Of a stretch of DNA of 64,000 bases, positions 53,881 to 63,000 are shown one piece after another. The notes beneath the pieces were generated by a model. It did no database searches. It was not told where the DNA came from and saw only the letters and a program-made list of their open reading frames with translations. The first letter of the stretch is position 1. Each line of letters opens with the position of its first letter. Both the position numbers and the translations under genes were made by a program. The stretch spans positions 496,001 through 560,000 of the forward strand of contig JAEMGR010000001.1 of NCBI GenBank assembly GCA_016458225.1, read 5' to 3'. Source of the stretch: Myxococcaceae bacterium JPH2. GTDB lineage: Bacteria > Myxococcota > Myxococcia > Myxococcales > Myxococcaceae.

Positions 53881-54243
53881 ATGGCCATGCTCGGCGCCAG
53901 ACCGTGCGGCACGCGTGCGGAAGTCACCCGGTGCATCGACGCAAGCACCCAATGTCAGCGGGCCTGCGAGCAAGGCGTGGCGTGTCTGCTGCGCCGAGGG
54001 CTGCGCCCGGACGACACGACGGTGCGGCTGTTGAGGCAGTGTGCGGAGCTGTGCGAACTCAACGTGCGCGCGCTCCGCAAGGAGAGCCGGCTGGTGCGGC
54101 ACACGGCGAGCCTGTGCTTCGAGCTGGGCAACCAGGTGGCGCGCGCGACGTGGCTCCGTCCGGATGACCCCGCCGCGTGCGCGCTGGCACGGGACGCGCT
54201 CCAACTGGCGCGCGCGTGCCAGCCGCTGGTGTTTCCTCCCTGA
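53881..54243 (+). CDS. cysteine-rich helical protein (DUF326/Csp-like)
   Basis: The 120-residue protein is predicted all-helical with ten cysteines, mostly one face of each helix (TRCIDASTQC, RACEQGVAC, RQCAELCEL, SLCFEL, ARACQPL). The pattern resembles DUF326 four-helix bundles such as the copper-storage protein Csp, which binds many Cu(I) ions inside the bundle. No signal peptide, so the cytoplasmic Csp3 type would fit. GGGAGG lies 4 nt before the ATG. Copper storage is inferred from the cysteine layout only. Confidence 0.68.
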   Translation: MAMLGARPCGTRAEVTRCIDASTQCQRACEQGVACLLRRGLRPDDTTVRLLRQCAELCELNVRALRKESRLVRHTASLCFELGNQVARATWLRPDDPAACALARDALQLARACQPLVFPP

Positions 54244-54249
54244 CGCGGC

Positions 54250-55743
54250 CTACAGCGCCACGCCGGAGAGCGCGCCGTACTTGTCCCGCAGATAGGCGAG
54301 GAAGTCGGCGTCGGTGAGTCCCTGGCCGGTGATGTCGCGCACCCGCTCCTCCGCGGGCGTGCGGAAGCCGTGCGCGTGGACGTGGGTGCGCAGCCAGTCG
54401 CGCAGGGGCAACAGTTCGCCGCGGGACAGGTGCCCCTCCAGGTCCGGGATGGCGCGCCGCGCGGCGCGGTGGAGGGACGCCGCGTAGAGATTGCCCAACG
54501 TGTACGTGGGGAAGTAGCCGAACTCACCCCAGGCCCAGTGGATGTCCTGGAGCACGCCGCGCGTGTCGTCCGGCGGGGTGATGCCCAGATAGTGGCGCAT
54601 GCGCTCGTTCCAGGCGGCGGGCAGATCGTCGAGCGGGAGCGCGTCGCGGATGAGCAGCAGCTCCAGCTCGTAGCGCAGGGCGATGTGGAGGTTGTACGTC
54701 ACCTCGTCCGCGTCGATGCGGATGAGCGACGGCGCGACGTGGTTGATGACGCCGTGGAAGGTGTCCACGTCCACACCGGCCAGCGCCTCCGGGAACGCCG
54801 CGCGCAGGTGCGGATAGTAGTGCTCCCAGAAGGGACGGCTGCGGCCCACCAGGTTCTCCCACAGCCGCGACTGGGACTCGTGCAGGCCCATGGAGGGCGC
54901 GACGGCCAGGGGCGTGCCGTGGTGCTCGGGGGAGAAGCCCTGCTCGTACAGGCCGTGGCCCGCCTCGTGGATGGTGCTGAAGAGGGCGGGCAGCGGGTTG
55001 GCCTCGTCCACATGCGTGGTGAGCCGGACGTCGAGCGCGTGCGTGCCGCCGGTGAACGGGTGGATGCTCAGGTCCTGGCGCCCCGCCTCCAGGTCGAAGC
55101 CCACGTCCTTCAAGAGGCGCATCGTGAAGGCCCACTGCGCGTCCTGCGGATAGCGGCGGCCATCGAACAGGGCCGGGCGGGCGCGCTGCGCGGACGCGAG
55201 CGTGGCCACCATGGGGATGAGCTTCTCGCGCAGCGCGGTGAGCACCGGCGTCAGGCGCGCCACGCGCATGCCGGGCTCGTATCCCTCCAGGAGGGCGTCA
55301 TAGCGCTCGCCGTCGTGGCCGTAGGCGTCCGCCTGCTCGCGGCGGATCTCCAGCACGCGCGCCAGGTGGGGCTGGAAGAGGGAGAAGCGCTTCTGGATGC
55401 GGGCCTCGCGCCAGGCGTGCAGGGACTTGCCCTGCGCCTCGGCCAGGGCCTTCACGAGCGCGCCGGGGACGCGAACCTGCCGGTCCCGCTCGCGGGTGAG
55501 CACGCGCACCATGGCGCGCGAATCCGCGGACAGGTCTGCCTGGGTGGCCGCCTGGGCCAGCGCGTCCCCCAGGCGCGGGTCCACCAATCGCTCGTGGTAC
55601 AGGCCCCGGAGGGTGGAGAGCTGGGAGGCGCGGGCCGGCCCCGCCTTGGCGGGCAGGTACGTCTCCTGGTCCCAGGTGGCCAGGCCAATGACGCCTTGAA
55701 GGTCGCGCAGTTCGCGCATGCGGTGAAGCAGCCAGGTGTCCAT
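54250..55743 (-). CDS. M32 carboxypeptidase Taq-type
   Basis: Family M32 removes residues from peptide C-termini. The 497-residue helical protein starts MDTWLLHRMRELRDLQG and has the family WDQETYLP motif, the zinc motif H259-E260-AG-H263 and third ligand E289 in GLHESQSR. HPFTGG, IRIDADEVTYNLHI and GYFPTYTLGNLYAA are further family segments. The ATG at 55743 matches the usual N-terminus; a frame extends upstream to 55764. No signal peptide. It converges with the cysteine-rich helical gene. Confidence 0.95.
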   Translation of the reverse strand: MDTWLLHRMRELRDLQGVIGLATWDQETYLPAKAGPARASQLSTLRGLYHERLVDPRLGDALAQAATQADLSADSRAMVRVLTRERDRQVRVPGALVKALAEAQGKSLHAWREARIQKRFSLFQPHLARVLEIRREQADAYGHDGERYDALLEGYEPGMRVARLTPVLTALREKLIPMVATLASAQRARPALFDGRRYPQDAQWAFTMRLLKDVGFDLEAGRQDLSIHPFTGGTHALDVRLTTHVDEANPLPALFSTIHEAGHGLYEQGFSPEHHGTPLAVAPSMGLHESQSRLWENLVGRSRPFWEHYYPHLRAAFPEALAGVDVDTFHGVINHVAPSLIRIDADEVTYNLHIALRYELELLLIRDALPLDDLPAAWNERMRHYLGITPPDDTRGVLQDIHWAWGEFGYFPTYTLGNLYAASLHRAARRAIPDLEGHLSRGELLPLRDWLRTHVHAHGFRTPAEERVRDITGQGLTDADFLAYLRDKYGALSGVAL

Positions 55744-55785
55744 GGGCGTGTTTCTAGCGCGCATCCAAGGTAAGAGGGCCGCGCG

Positions 55786-56328
55786 ATGGCCAACATCCTC
55801 CGCTTCTTCATGGCACCCGACGACGAGGTCGCCTTCTTCCGCTTCCTGGAGCGACACGTCCTGGAGGTGTACCCCCGGCGCGTGCCCCAGGACTGGACGC
55901 CCTTCCGCGCCACCCAGGAGAACCTGCCCCACGTGCCTCCCGAGGACGTCTACCTGGTGGCCAGCGACATTGGCCCCGCCCTGGTGGACAAGGTGAAGCG
56001 CGGCCCGGACAAGGGCGCGTGGCGCATCGACGAGGTGCGCTCGCCCGTCATCTTCCTGGAGCGCTCGCGCCTCAACGAGGCAGGGGAGCTGCTCAACGGG
56101 CAGATGTGGGCCGAGCTGGAAGTCACCGCCCAGACGGGCCGCCGGGACGCGGCACCGGACCGCTTCCGCCGCCTGTACCTGGAGGTGGAGGAGTACGTGA
56201 AGAAGACCTTCCGCAAGGGCGAGCCCAAGGGCTTCCTCGTGGGCCCCAAGGCCGCGCGCCTCTTCAAGGAAGGGCTGGTCCTGCGAGACTCCGCGTTCCG
56301 CGGGGGCACGGTGGCGCCCTACAAGTAG
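55786..56328 (+). CDS. conserved-looking hypothetical protein, 180 residues
   Basis: I do not recognise this protein. It is soluble, mixed alpha/beta, with no signal peptide, starting MANILRFFMAPDDEVAFFRF, and a C-terminal half with RSPVIFLERSRLNEAGELL and a basic helix ending KKTFRKGEPKGFLVGPKAARLF. Its start lies 43 bp from the divergent M32 peptidase gene. It converges with prfC, about 25 bp apart. No function can be suggested. Confidence 0.75.
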   Translation: MANILRFFMAPDDEVAFFRFLERHVLEVYPRRVPQDWTPFRATQENLPHVPPEDVYLVASDIGPALVDKVKRGPDKGAWRIDEVRSPVIFLERSRLNEAGELLNGQMWAELEVTAQTGRRDAAPDRFRRLYLEVEEYVKKTFRKGEPKGFLVGPKAARLFKEGLVLRDSAFRGGTVAPYK

Positions 56329-56353
56329 GCCCCACCGCGCCGGCCCCAGAGAC

Positions 56354-57979
56354 TCAGGAGTCGATGACCGCGACGCCCCCGCGCACCATGGGCGCCTCGG
56401 AGAGGAACTTCAGCTCCGGGTGCTTCTCCTCGGCGTGCTGGAGCGCCCAGTCATCGCGGAAGAGGACCAGCGGCAATCCGTCGCGGTCCTGCACCGTCTG
56501 GCGGTTGCCCTCCCAGTCGAAGGACTTGGCCTCGAAGTTGGAGCCCACCACCCAGCGCGCGTGGCTGAACGGCAGCCGGTCCAACGCGATGCGCGCGCCG
56601 TACTCGTGCTCCAGGCGGTACTGCAGCACTTCGAACTGGAGCGCGCCGACCACGCCCGCGATGGGGTCCTTCATGCCCATCCCGAGCTGCTGGAAGATCT
56701 GCACCGTGCCCTCCTCGGAGAGCTGCTCCAGGCCCTTCTCCATCTGCTTGCGGCGCAGGGGGTCCTTGGAGCGGACGATGGCGAAGTACTCGGGGCTGAA
56801 GCGCGGCACGCCCTCGAACTCCACCTCGTTGCCCTCGGCCAGCGTGTCGCCGATGCGGTACTGGCCCGGGTCGAACAAGCCGATGACGTCGCCCGGCCAC
56901 GCGTCCTCGATGGCGGTGCGCTCGGCGGCGAGGAACTGGCTGGGCTTGGCGAGCCGCACTTCCTTGCCCAGGCGCGAGTGGTAGGCGCTCATGCCCTTCA
57001 CGTAGCGTCCGCTCACCACGCGCATGAACGCGATGCGGTCGCGGTGCGCCGGGTCCATGTTCGCCTGAATCTTGAAGACGAAGCCGGCGAACTTCGGGTT
57101 GGACGGCTCGCGCGTGCCGCCGCGCGTGGTGCGCCCCGCGGGCGCCGGGGCCAGGTCCAGGAACGCGTCCAGGAAGGGCCGCACGCCGAAGTTCGTCATG
57201 GCGCTGCCGAAGAACATGGGCGACAGCTGACCCGCGTCGCACTTGGCGCGGGTGAACTCGTCTCCGCCGATGTCGAGCAGCTCGATGTCCTCGTGCAGCT
57301 TCGCCAGCTCGGCCTCGGTGAGCACCGTGCGGATTTCATCCGAGTCGATGGACACCGAGCGCTCGGACACCTCGGACTCACCATGCGAGCCCTCGGAGGA
57401 GAACACGTGCACCACGCGGTTCTGGCGCTCGTAGACGCCGCGGAACTCGGGCCCCATGCCAATGGGCCAGTTCATCGGGTACGAGCGGATGCCGAGCACC
57501 TGCTCCAGCTCGTTCATCAACTCCAGCGGCTCGCGACCGAAGCGGTCCAGCTTGTTGACGAAGGTGAAGATGGGGATGCCGCGCATGCGACAGACCTTGA
57601 AGAGCTTCTTGGTCTGCGGCTCCACGCCCTTGGCGGCGTCGATGAGCATCACCGCGGAGTCCGCCGCGCTCAGCGTGCGGTACGTGTCCTCGGAGAAGTC
57701 CTGGTGGCCCGGCGTGTCCAGCAGGTTGACCGCATGGTCGCGGTAGACGAACTGGAGCACCGAGGAGGTGACGGAGATGCCGCGCTCCTTCTCCAGCTCC
57801 ATCCAGTCACTGGTGGCGTGCCGCCGCGCCCGCTTGGCCTTCACGCTGCCGGCCAGGTGGATGGCGCCGCCGTAGAGCAGCAGCTTCTCGGTGAGGGTCG
57901 TCTTGCCCGCGTCGGGGTGGGAGATGATCGCGAAGGTGCGCCGCCGGGCGACCTCCCGCTCGAGCTCATTGGCCGTCAT
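56354..57979 (-). CDS. prfC: peptide chain release factor 3
   Basis: RF3 is a translational GTPase that recycles RF1/RF2. The 541-residue protein has G1 HPDAGKTTL at 21-29, DTPGH (G3) and NKLDRFG (G4) in order, then domains II and III with the RF3-specific SFDWEGNRQ and VLQYRLEHEYGAR. Length fits RF3 and is too short for EF-G. A longer frame extends upstream but has no family sequence. The start ATG follows a weak ribosome-binding site. Confidence 0.96.
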   Translation of the reverse strand: MTANELEREVARRRTFAIISHPDAGKTTLTEKLLLYGGAIHLAGSVKAKRARRHATSDWMELEKERGISVTSSVLQFVYRDHAVNLLDTPGHQDFSEDTYRTLSAADSAVMLIDAAKGVEPQTKKLFKVCRMRGIPIFTFVNKLDRFGREPLELMNELEQVLGIRSYPMNWPIGMGPEFRGVYERQNRVVHVFSSEGSHGESEVSERSVSIDSDEIRTVLTEAELAKLHEDIELLDIGGDEFTRAKCDAGQLSPMFFGSAMTNFGVRPFLDAFLDLAPAPAGRTTRGGTREPSNPKFAGFVFKIQANMDPAHRDRIAFMRVVSGRYVKGMSAYHSRLGKEVRLAKPSQFLAAERTAIEDAWPGDVIGLFDPGQYRIGDTLAEGNEVEFEGVPRFSPEYFAIVRSKDPLRRKQMEKGLEQLSEEGTVQIFQQLGMGMKDPIAGVVGALQFEVLQYRLEHEYGARIALDRLPFSHARWVVGSNFEAKSFDWEGNRQTVQDRDGLPLVLFRDDWALQHAEEKHPELKFLSEAPMVRGGVAVIDS

Positions 57980-58151
57980 CCGGGGGCAACTATCACGGGC
58001 CGTCGTTCCTTGCAGCTTGCAAGCAGCGCGCACCCGCCCGGCCTGTCCCCCGCCCTGGGGCCGAGCCCCCGCCCCTCCGAGGAAACAGCGCTTCCCCGTC
58101 CCACGCGGTGGGTAGCGGGACGACGAGGGCCGCCCCATCTTCAGGGGCGCC

Positions 58152-59039
58152 ATGGCCGTGGGATGGAAGAGCAACGTCGACATCGCGGACACGCTGGAGC
58201 GCGTGGCGGACCTGCTGGAGACCCAGGACGCCATGCCCTTCCGCGTGACGGCGTATCGCAACGCCGCGCGCTCCGTCGCGCAGTGGCCCAGCTCGGTGGC
58301 GGACCTGCTCGCCGCGGACGGTGAGGCCGGGCTGCGAAAGCTGCCCGGGGTGGGCAAGAGCATCGCGGCGGCCATCGCCGAGTGGGTGCACACCGGGCAC
58401 CTGGCCCTGCTCCAGCGGCTGGAGGCGGAGGTGTCTCCCGAGGCCCTGCTCGCCAGCGTGCCCGGGCTGGGGCCGGAGCTGGCCCACCGCATCCACGACA
58501 CCCTGGGTGTGTCCACGCTGGAGGAGCTGGAGCAGGCGGCGCACGACGGCCGGCTGGAGCGCGTGGAGGGCTTCGGACCCCGGCGCGCCGAGCAGGTCCG
58601 CGAGCTGCTCTCGGCGAGGCTGAGCCGCTCCCGCCGAGCCGGAGACATCGGGCCCATGGAGAGCCCCGCGCCGGACGTCGCCCTGCTGCTTCAGGTGGAC
58701 CAGGAGTACCGCCAGCGCGCGGAGGCGGGGACGCTGCGGCGCATCGCGCCCCGGCGCTTCAATCCCTCGGGCGAGGCGTGGCTCCCGGTGTTCAGCCGCA
58801 CGGTGGAGGGCTGGGCCATGCGAGCCCTCTTCTCCAACACCGCGCTGGCGCACCAGCAGGGCACCACCCACGACTGGGTGGTCCTCTACTACGAGCGCGA
58901 GGATGCGGGCGGACAGTGCACCGTGGTCACCGCGCGAAGCGGCCCGCTGGAAGGACTGCGCGTGGTGCGGGGGCGCGAGACGGAGTGCCTCGCGTACTAC
59001 GGGCGGGGCCCCGAGGTGCCCTCGCCCGTCTCTCACTGA
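58152..59039 (+). CDS. helix-hairpin-helix protein related to DNA polymerase X N-terminus
   Basis: The 295-residue protein has the N-terminal fold of family X polymerases: an 8-kDa-like domain (ADTLERVADLLETQ ... PFRVTAYRNAARSV) and two helix-hairpin-helix motifs (LRKLPGVGKSIAAAIAEW; LASVPGLGPELAHRI), then a third near 140 (VEGFGPRRAEQV). The nucleotidyltransferase palm and the PHP domain are missing; residues 165-295 are different and beta-rich (RRIAPRRFNPSGEAWLPV). It may bind DNA ends or gaps without synthesis. Divergent from prfC. Confidence 0.82.
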   Translation: MAVGWKSNVDIADTLERVADLLETQDAMPFRVTAYRNAARSVAQWPSSVADLLAADGEAGLRKLPGVGKSIAAAIAEWVHTGHLALLQRLEAEVSPEALLASVPGLGPELAHRIHDTLGVSTLEELEQAAHDGRLERVEGFGPRRAEQVRELLSARLSRSRRAGDIGPMESPAPDVALLLQVDQEYRQRAEAGTLRRIAPRRFNPSGEAWLPVFSRTVEGWAMRALFSNTALAHQQGTTHDWVVLYYEREDAGGQCTVVTARSGPLEGLRVVRGRETECLAYYGRGPEVPSPVSH

Positions 59040-59066
59040 GCGCCACGCCCGGACGACCGCCGCGCC

Positions 59067-61235
59067 TCACCCCGCTGGGACATACAGCTCCGAGGTGGAG
59101 AGCGCGCCGCTGGAGCCGTAGCCCCCGGGAACGAGGACGCGTCCGGAGCGCAGCAGCGTCACGTCGTTCTGCGTGCTGCGCGCGGACAGCGTGCCCGCGG
59201 GAGACCAGAGCCCGGTGTTCGGGTCGAAGGCCTCGGCGGAGTCGAGCATGCCCAGCTCGCTGCCACCGTCGCCCGTCACCACCAGCACCCGACCGGTGGC
59301 CAGCACCGTGGCGCGCGGCGCGTAGCGCGGGAAGCCCATGGCGGCCACGGGCGTCCACAGCCCCGTGAGCGGGTCATAAATCTCCGCCGAGCGCAGCGCG
59401 CCGCCCTGACCCCAGCCGCCCACCACCAGCACCCGGCCGGACGCGAGCGGCATCGCCACGTGTCCGTAGCGCGGCATCGTCATGCTGCCCGTCGCGCGCC
59501 ACGTTCCCGAGGCCGGGTCGTACAGCTCGGCGCTGGCGGTGGCCACGTCGCCCTCGGGCGTGGTGCCGCCCGTCACCAACACGAGCCCCGAGTCGAGCAG
59601 CGTCGCGGTGTGGAAGGCGCGCGCCTTGGTCATCGCGCCCACCGTCGACCACTTCCCGAGCCCGGGGTCATAGAGCTCCGTGACAGACAGGTTCGAGGAG
59701 GTGGACGCGCCCGTCCAACCGCCCGTCACCAGCACCTGCCCCGAGCGCAGCACCGTGGCCGTGTGCCGCGCGCGACGCACCGACATGCTCGGCACCGGCG
59801 TCCACGCGCCGCGCTGCGGGTCATACAGCTCCGCGCTCGACAGGTACGTGGTCGCGTCGGCCTGCCCCCCCACCACCAGCACGCCGCCGGAGCCGAGCAC
59901 CGTGGCCGAGTGCAAGAAGCGCTTCGCGCCCAGCGGGCCCGTGGCGGTCCACGTCCCGCGCTGCTCGTCGTACAGCTCCGAGGCCAGCAGCGCCTCGCCG
60001 CTCGTGCCCGTGCCCCCCGCGACGAGCACCTGCCCGGTCGCAAGCGTCACCGCCGTGTGTTGCGCGCGCGACAAGGCCATGCCCGTGGTGGGCTGCCATG
60101 GCAGCACGGGCGGGTGGTAGCGCTCCGTGGATGCGTGGCGGGTGCCAGCCTCGGGCACGCCGCCCGTGGCGAACACCTCCCCGGAGGGCAGCAGCGTGGC
60201 GGTGTGCCCGCCGCGCCGCGCCGTCATGGAGTGCGTGGCGCTCCAGGCGCCCGTGGCCGGGTCGAACAGCGCCGCGCCGTCCAGGTACGACGAGCCGCCG
60301 CTGGAGCCGCCCGCCACCAGCACCTGTCCGGACGCGAGCAGCGTGGCGGTGTGCAGCGCGCACGCGGTGGGCAGCTCGCCCGTCCGCGTCCACTGCCCCG
60401 TGGCCGGGTCGAACACCTCGGAACTCGAGGTGGCGAGGCTGCCCGCGAAGCCGCCCGCCACCAGCACCTTGCCGGACAGGAGCAGCGTGGACGTGTGCCC
60501 CACGCGCGGCAGGTTCATGGAGGCCACGCTCCGCCACTGGCCCGTCGCCGGGTCATACAGCTCCGCGCTGGTGAGCACCTCGCCGCTCGCCGCGGAGCGC
60601 CCGCCCGTCACCAGCACCTGCCCTGAAGGCAGCAGCGTGGCGCCGTGTCCCAGCCGCGCCGCGGCGAGACCGCCCGTGGCCGTCCACGCGGAGGTGGTCG
60701 CATCGAAGAGCAGCGCCGTGGCCAGCGCCTTCCCGGAGCCATTGTCACCGCCCACCAGGAGGACCTTGCCGTTGCCCAACAACGTGGCGGTGTGCTGGCT
60801 GCGCGGCGCATCGAACGAGGCCGTGAGCGTCCAGGAGTAGCTGTCCGGGTCGTAGACCTCCGCGGTGCCCACCGCTTGCGTGGAGGCATTGCCGCCCGCC
60901 ACGAGCACCTTGCCGGACGGAAGCAGCGTGGCGGTGTGCCGCTGCCGGAACGCGCTCATGGCCGGCAGCGCGTACCAGCGACTGAGGCGCGGGTCATACA
61001 GCTCGGCGTTGGCGGTGGCGCCGCCCGCCACCAGCACATAGCCCGAGCGAAGGAGCGTCGCGCTGTGGTCCACGCGCGCGGTGCCCATGGGTGCAGTGGA
61101 AGTCCAGGTGGAGGCGTCGTCCAGGCGGGCCCGCGCGTGACCGGGCTCGGGGGCCCGGAGTGCATCATCAGGTGCGCAGGCAGACACGACGAGCGCGAGC
61201 CCGGCCATCCAGCCGAGCCAGACCAGGTTCTTCAT
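59067..61235 (-). CDS. Kelch-repeat lipoprotein with 14 repeats
   Basis: The 722-residue lipoprotein (lipobox VSAC, C20) consists of about 14 Kelch repeats of roughly 48-50 residues, each with an H-[ST]-A-T-L-L-x-[SD]-G-x-V-L-V-x-G-G unit followed by an ELYDP. This is long enough for two six- or seven-bladed propellers. Such proteins are common on the surface of myxobacteria and may bind sugars or proteins. The ATG start gives the lipoprotein signal. It sits 163 bp after the ABC permease operon on the same strand. Confidence 0.92.
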   Translation of the reverse strand: MKNLVWLGWMAGLALVVSACAPDDALRAPEPGHARARLDDASTWTSTAPMGTARVDHSATLLRSGYVLVAGGATANAELYDPRLSRWYALPAMSAFRQRHTATLLPSGKVLVAGGNASTQAVGTAEVYDPDSYSWTLTASFDAPRSQHTATLLGNGKVLLVGGDNGSGKALATALLFDATTSAWTATGGLAAARLGHGATLLPSGQVLVTGGRSAASGEVLTSAELYDPATGQWRSVASMNLPRVGHTSTLLLSGKVLVAGGFAGSLATSSSEVFDPATGQWTRTGELPTACALHTATLLASGQVLVAGGSSGGSSYLDGAALFDPATGAWSATHSMTARRGGHTATLLPSGEVFATGGVPEAGTRHASTERYHPPVLPWQPTTGMALSRAQHTAVTLATGQVLVAGGTGTSGEALLASELYDEQRGTWTATGPLGAKRFLHSATVLGSGGVLVVGGQADATTYLSSAELYDPQRGAWTPVPSMSVRRARHTATVLRSGQVLVTGGWTGASTSSNLSVTELYDPGLGKWSTVGAMTKARAFHTATLLDSGLVLVTGGTTPEGDVATASAELYDPASGTWRATGSMTMPRYGHVAMPLASGRVLVVGGWGQGGALRSAEIYDPLTGLWTPVAAMGFPRYAPRATVLATGRVLVVTGDGGSELGMLDSAEAFDPNTGLWSPAGTLSARSTQNDVTLLRSGRVLVPGGYGSSGALSTSELYVPAG

Positions 61236-61335
61236 GAGGGGGAGTCCTTCGAATCAGCAAAGCGCGGCCAGGCCCGCGACGGCGGCCCCATAGCCCAGCA
61301 CGAAGGTGGACACCACTCAGGAAGAACGCCACGCC

Positions 61336-61380
61336 GCGCGCGTCACGCGTCACCCGGGCAGGGTCGTGCATGACGCGCGC
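61336..61380 (-). terminator. inverted repeat after the ABC transporter operon
   Basis: GCGCGCGTCA and TGACGCGCGC form a perfect 10-bp dyad with a 25-nt spacer, about 18 nt downstream of the last ABC gene on the minus strand. A 3'-end hairpin is the likely use; there is no T-tract. The rest of the 163-bp gap shows nothing else. Confidence 0.45.
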
Positions 61381-61398
61381 ACGACACTTCTTCGCGCG

Positions 61399-62190
61399 CT
61401 AGCTGCTCGCGGAGGTGTAGTGCCCGATGGAGCGCAACCACACGCGACGCGCCACCCAGGCGAACACCAGCGAGCCCAGCACCGCGCCCACCAATGACTG
61501 CCACGGCAGCCGGCCCAGCATGGCCTCCGCCGGATACGTGGTCATCAGCGCCAGCGGAATGACGAAGGTGAAGAACAGCGCCAGCCCGCCCCGGAACACC
61601 GACGAGGGCCAACGCGCGGCGTCGAAGATGGAGGTGAAGAAGTACGTGAGGTTGTCCACGCGCACCACGACGAACGCGGCGCTCACCGTGAGGATCCACA
61701 GCGAGTAGAGCAAGAGCGTGCTGGTGCCCAGCAGCACGACGGACGCGAGCAGCCCCGGCCCGGACGGCCAGCGCCCCAGCTTCCAGAAGGCATAGATGAA
61801 CAGCCCCACGCCCGTGAGCACGTTGATGGCGCGCCAGGGCAGGAAGCGTTGGGTGGACACCAGGAACTGCGCATCCGCGGGCTTGAGCAACACGAAGTCC
61901 AGCGTGCCCTTGCGGATGTGCTCCACCACGCCGGTGAGGCTGGGATTGATGGCGCCCTCCAACACCCCCTGGAGCAAGGTGAACCAGCCCACCACCAGCA
62001 GCGCCTCACTGAAGGTCCACCCCGCGATGCTCGGCCGCTCGCCGTAGACGACGAGCAGCGGCGCCAGCGCCGTGAACGTCCACGCCAGCGACGTGGCCCC
62101 ATCCGTGAGGAAGTCCGCGCGGTACTGGAGCGCCTGCAGGCCCGAGGCCTTCAGCTGCACGCCCAGCAGTCTGAGATATCGCCGCAGCAT
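61399..62190 (-). CDS. ABC-2-type permease, ABC transporter operon
   Basis: The 263-residue polytopic protein has about six helices and the ABC-2/DUF990 permease pattern (MLRRYLRLLGVQLKASGLQALQYRADF; GVVEHIRKGTLDFVLLKPADAQF). It forms the channel with the neighbouring permease and ATPase. Substrate unknown. It begins 6 nt after the second permease gene, so the three genes form one operon. The substrate class of such exporters includes lipids and polysaccharides. Confidence 0.9.
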   Translation of the reverse strand: MLRRYLRLLGVQLKASGLQALQYRADFLTDGATSLAWTFTALAPLLVVYGERPSIAGWTFSEALLVVGWFTLLQGVLEGAINPSLTGVVEHIRKGTLDFVLLKPADAQFLVSTQRFLPWRAINVLTGVGLFIYAFWKLGRWPSGPGLLASVVLLGTSTLLLYSLWILTVSAAFVVVRVDNLTYFFTSIFDAARWPSSVFRGGLALFFTFVIPLALMTTYPAEAMLGRLPWQSLVGAVLGSLVFAWVARRVWLRSIGHYTSASS

Positions 62191-62196
62191 TCCGCC

Positions 62197-63000
62197 CTAC
62201 CCTCCGAACGCCGCGAAGCGCCGCAGTCCGTACCGCCACACCACCGTCGTCCCCACCGCCAACACGGTCACCCAGCCCCACTGAAAGGCGAGCAGCCGCA
62301 GCGCCTCGGCCGTCTCATGCGCGCCCGTCATCAGCTCCGTGGGCAGGCCCATCTGATAGCGGAACGGGAGCCAGTCGATGAGCGAGCGCAGCCCCTCGGG
62401 AAACAGCTCCACCGGGTACATGTACCCGGAGCACACGAAGAACAGCACCAGGTACACCTCCATCAGCTTCTGGCTGCTGTCCATGAAGAGGCTCAAGGAG
62501 CCGATGATGGCGTTGGTGAGGAAGGTGATGAGCCACCCGCCCACGATGGACACGGCGAAGAGGACCCAGCCCACGGCGGAGCGCGGCACCACCTGCCACC
62601 CCACGAAGACCACGCCCAGCACCGTCACCGGCATCGCCACCACGAGGCGCATGGGGAACGCCGCGATGTTCTCCGCCGCGTAGGCCCACAAGGGAGAGAT
62701 GGGACGCAGGAGGCGCATGGACAGCGTGCCCTGCTTCACCTCCCAGTTGATGAGCCACGCGGCCCACGAGCTGATGAGCTGGCGCACCGCGAACGTGGCC
62801 AGGAAGTAGCCCACGAAGTCCGCCTGCCCGAAGCGCCCCACCGGCGCCGTGCGCGCCACCGCCGTCCACAGCGCCATCATGATGAGCGGCATGGTGGTGG
62901 ACAGCACCCAGACGAGCAGCTCCGCCCGGTACGCCACCGCCTCGGAGAACCCCACCTTCAAGAGCGTGGGGAAGGCCCGCACGGTGTTGCGCAGGCTCAT
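62197..63000 (-). CDS. ABC-2-type permease, ABC transporter operon
   Basis: The 267-residue protein has six hydrophobic segments and the same ABC-2 architecture (FSEAVAYRAELLVWVLSTTMP; WEVKQGTLSMRLLRPISP), a paralogue of its neighbour with which it probably pairs. Its ATG overlaps the ATPase stop by 4 nt. It keeps no known substrate motif. Confidence 0.9.
   Translation of the reverse strand: MSLRNTVRAFPTLLKVGFSEAVAYRAELLVWVLSTTMPLIMMALWTAVARTAPVGRFGQADFVGYFLATFAVRQLISSWAAWLINWEVKQGTLSMRLLRPISPLWAYAAENIAAFPMRLVVAMPVTVLGVVFVGWQVVPRSAVGWVLFAVSIVGGWLITFLTNAIIGSLSLFMDSSQKLMEVYLVLFFVCSGYMYPVELFPEGLRSLIDWLPFRYQMGLPTELMTGAHETAEALRLLAFQWGWVTVLAVGTTVVWRYGLRRFAAFGG

Noticed and set aside
56420-58324. 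634-codon plus-strand open frame
   Set aside because: Antisense to prfC and composed of Ala/Arg/Val/His-rich shadow sequence.
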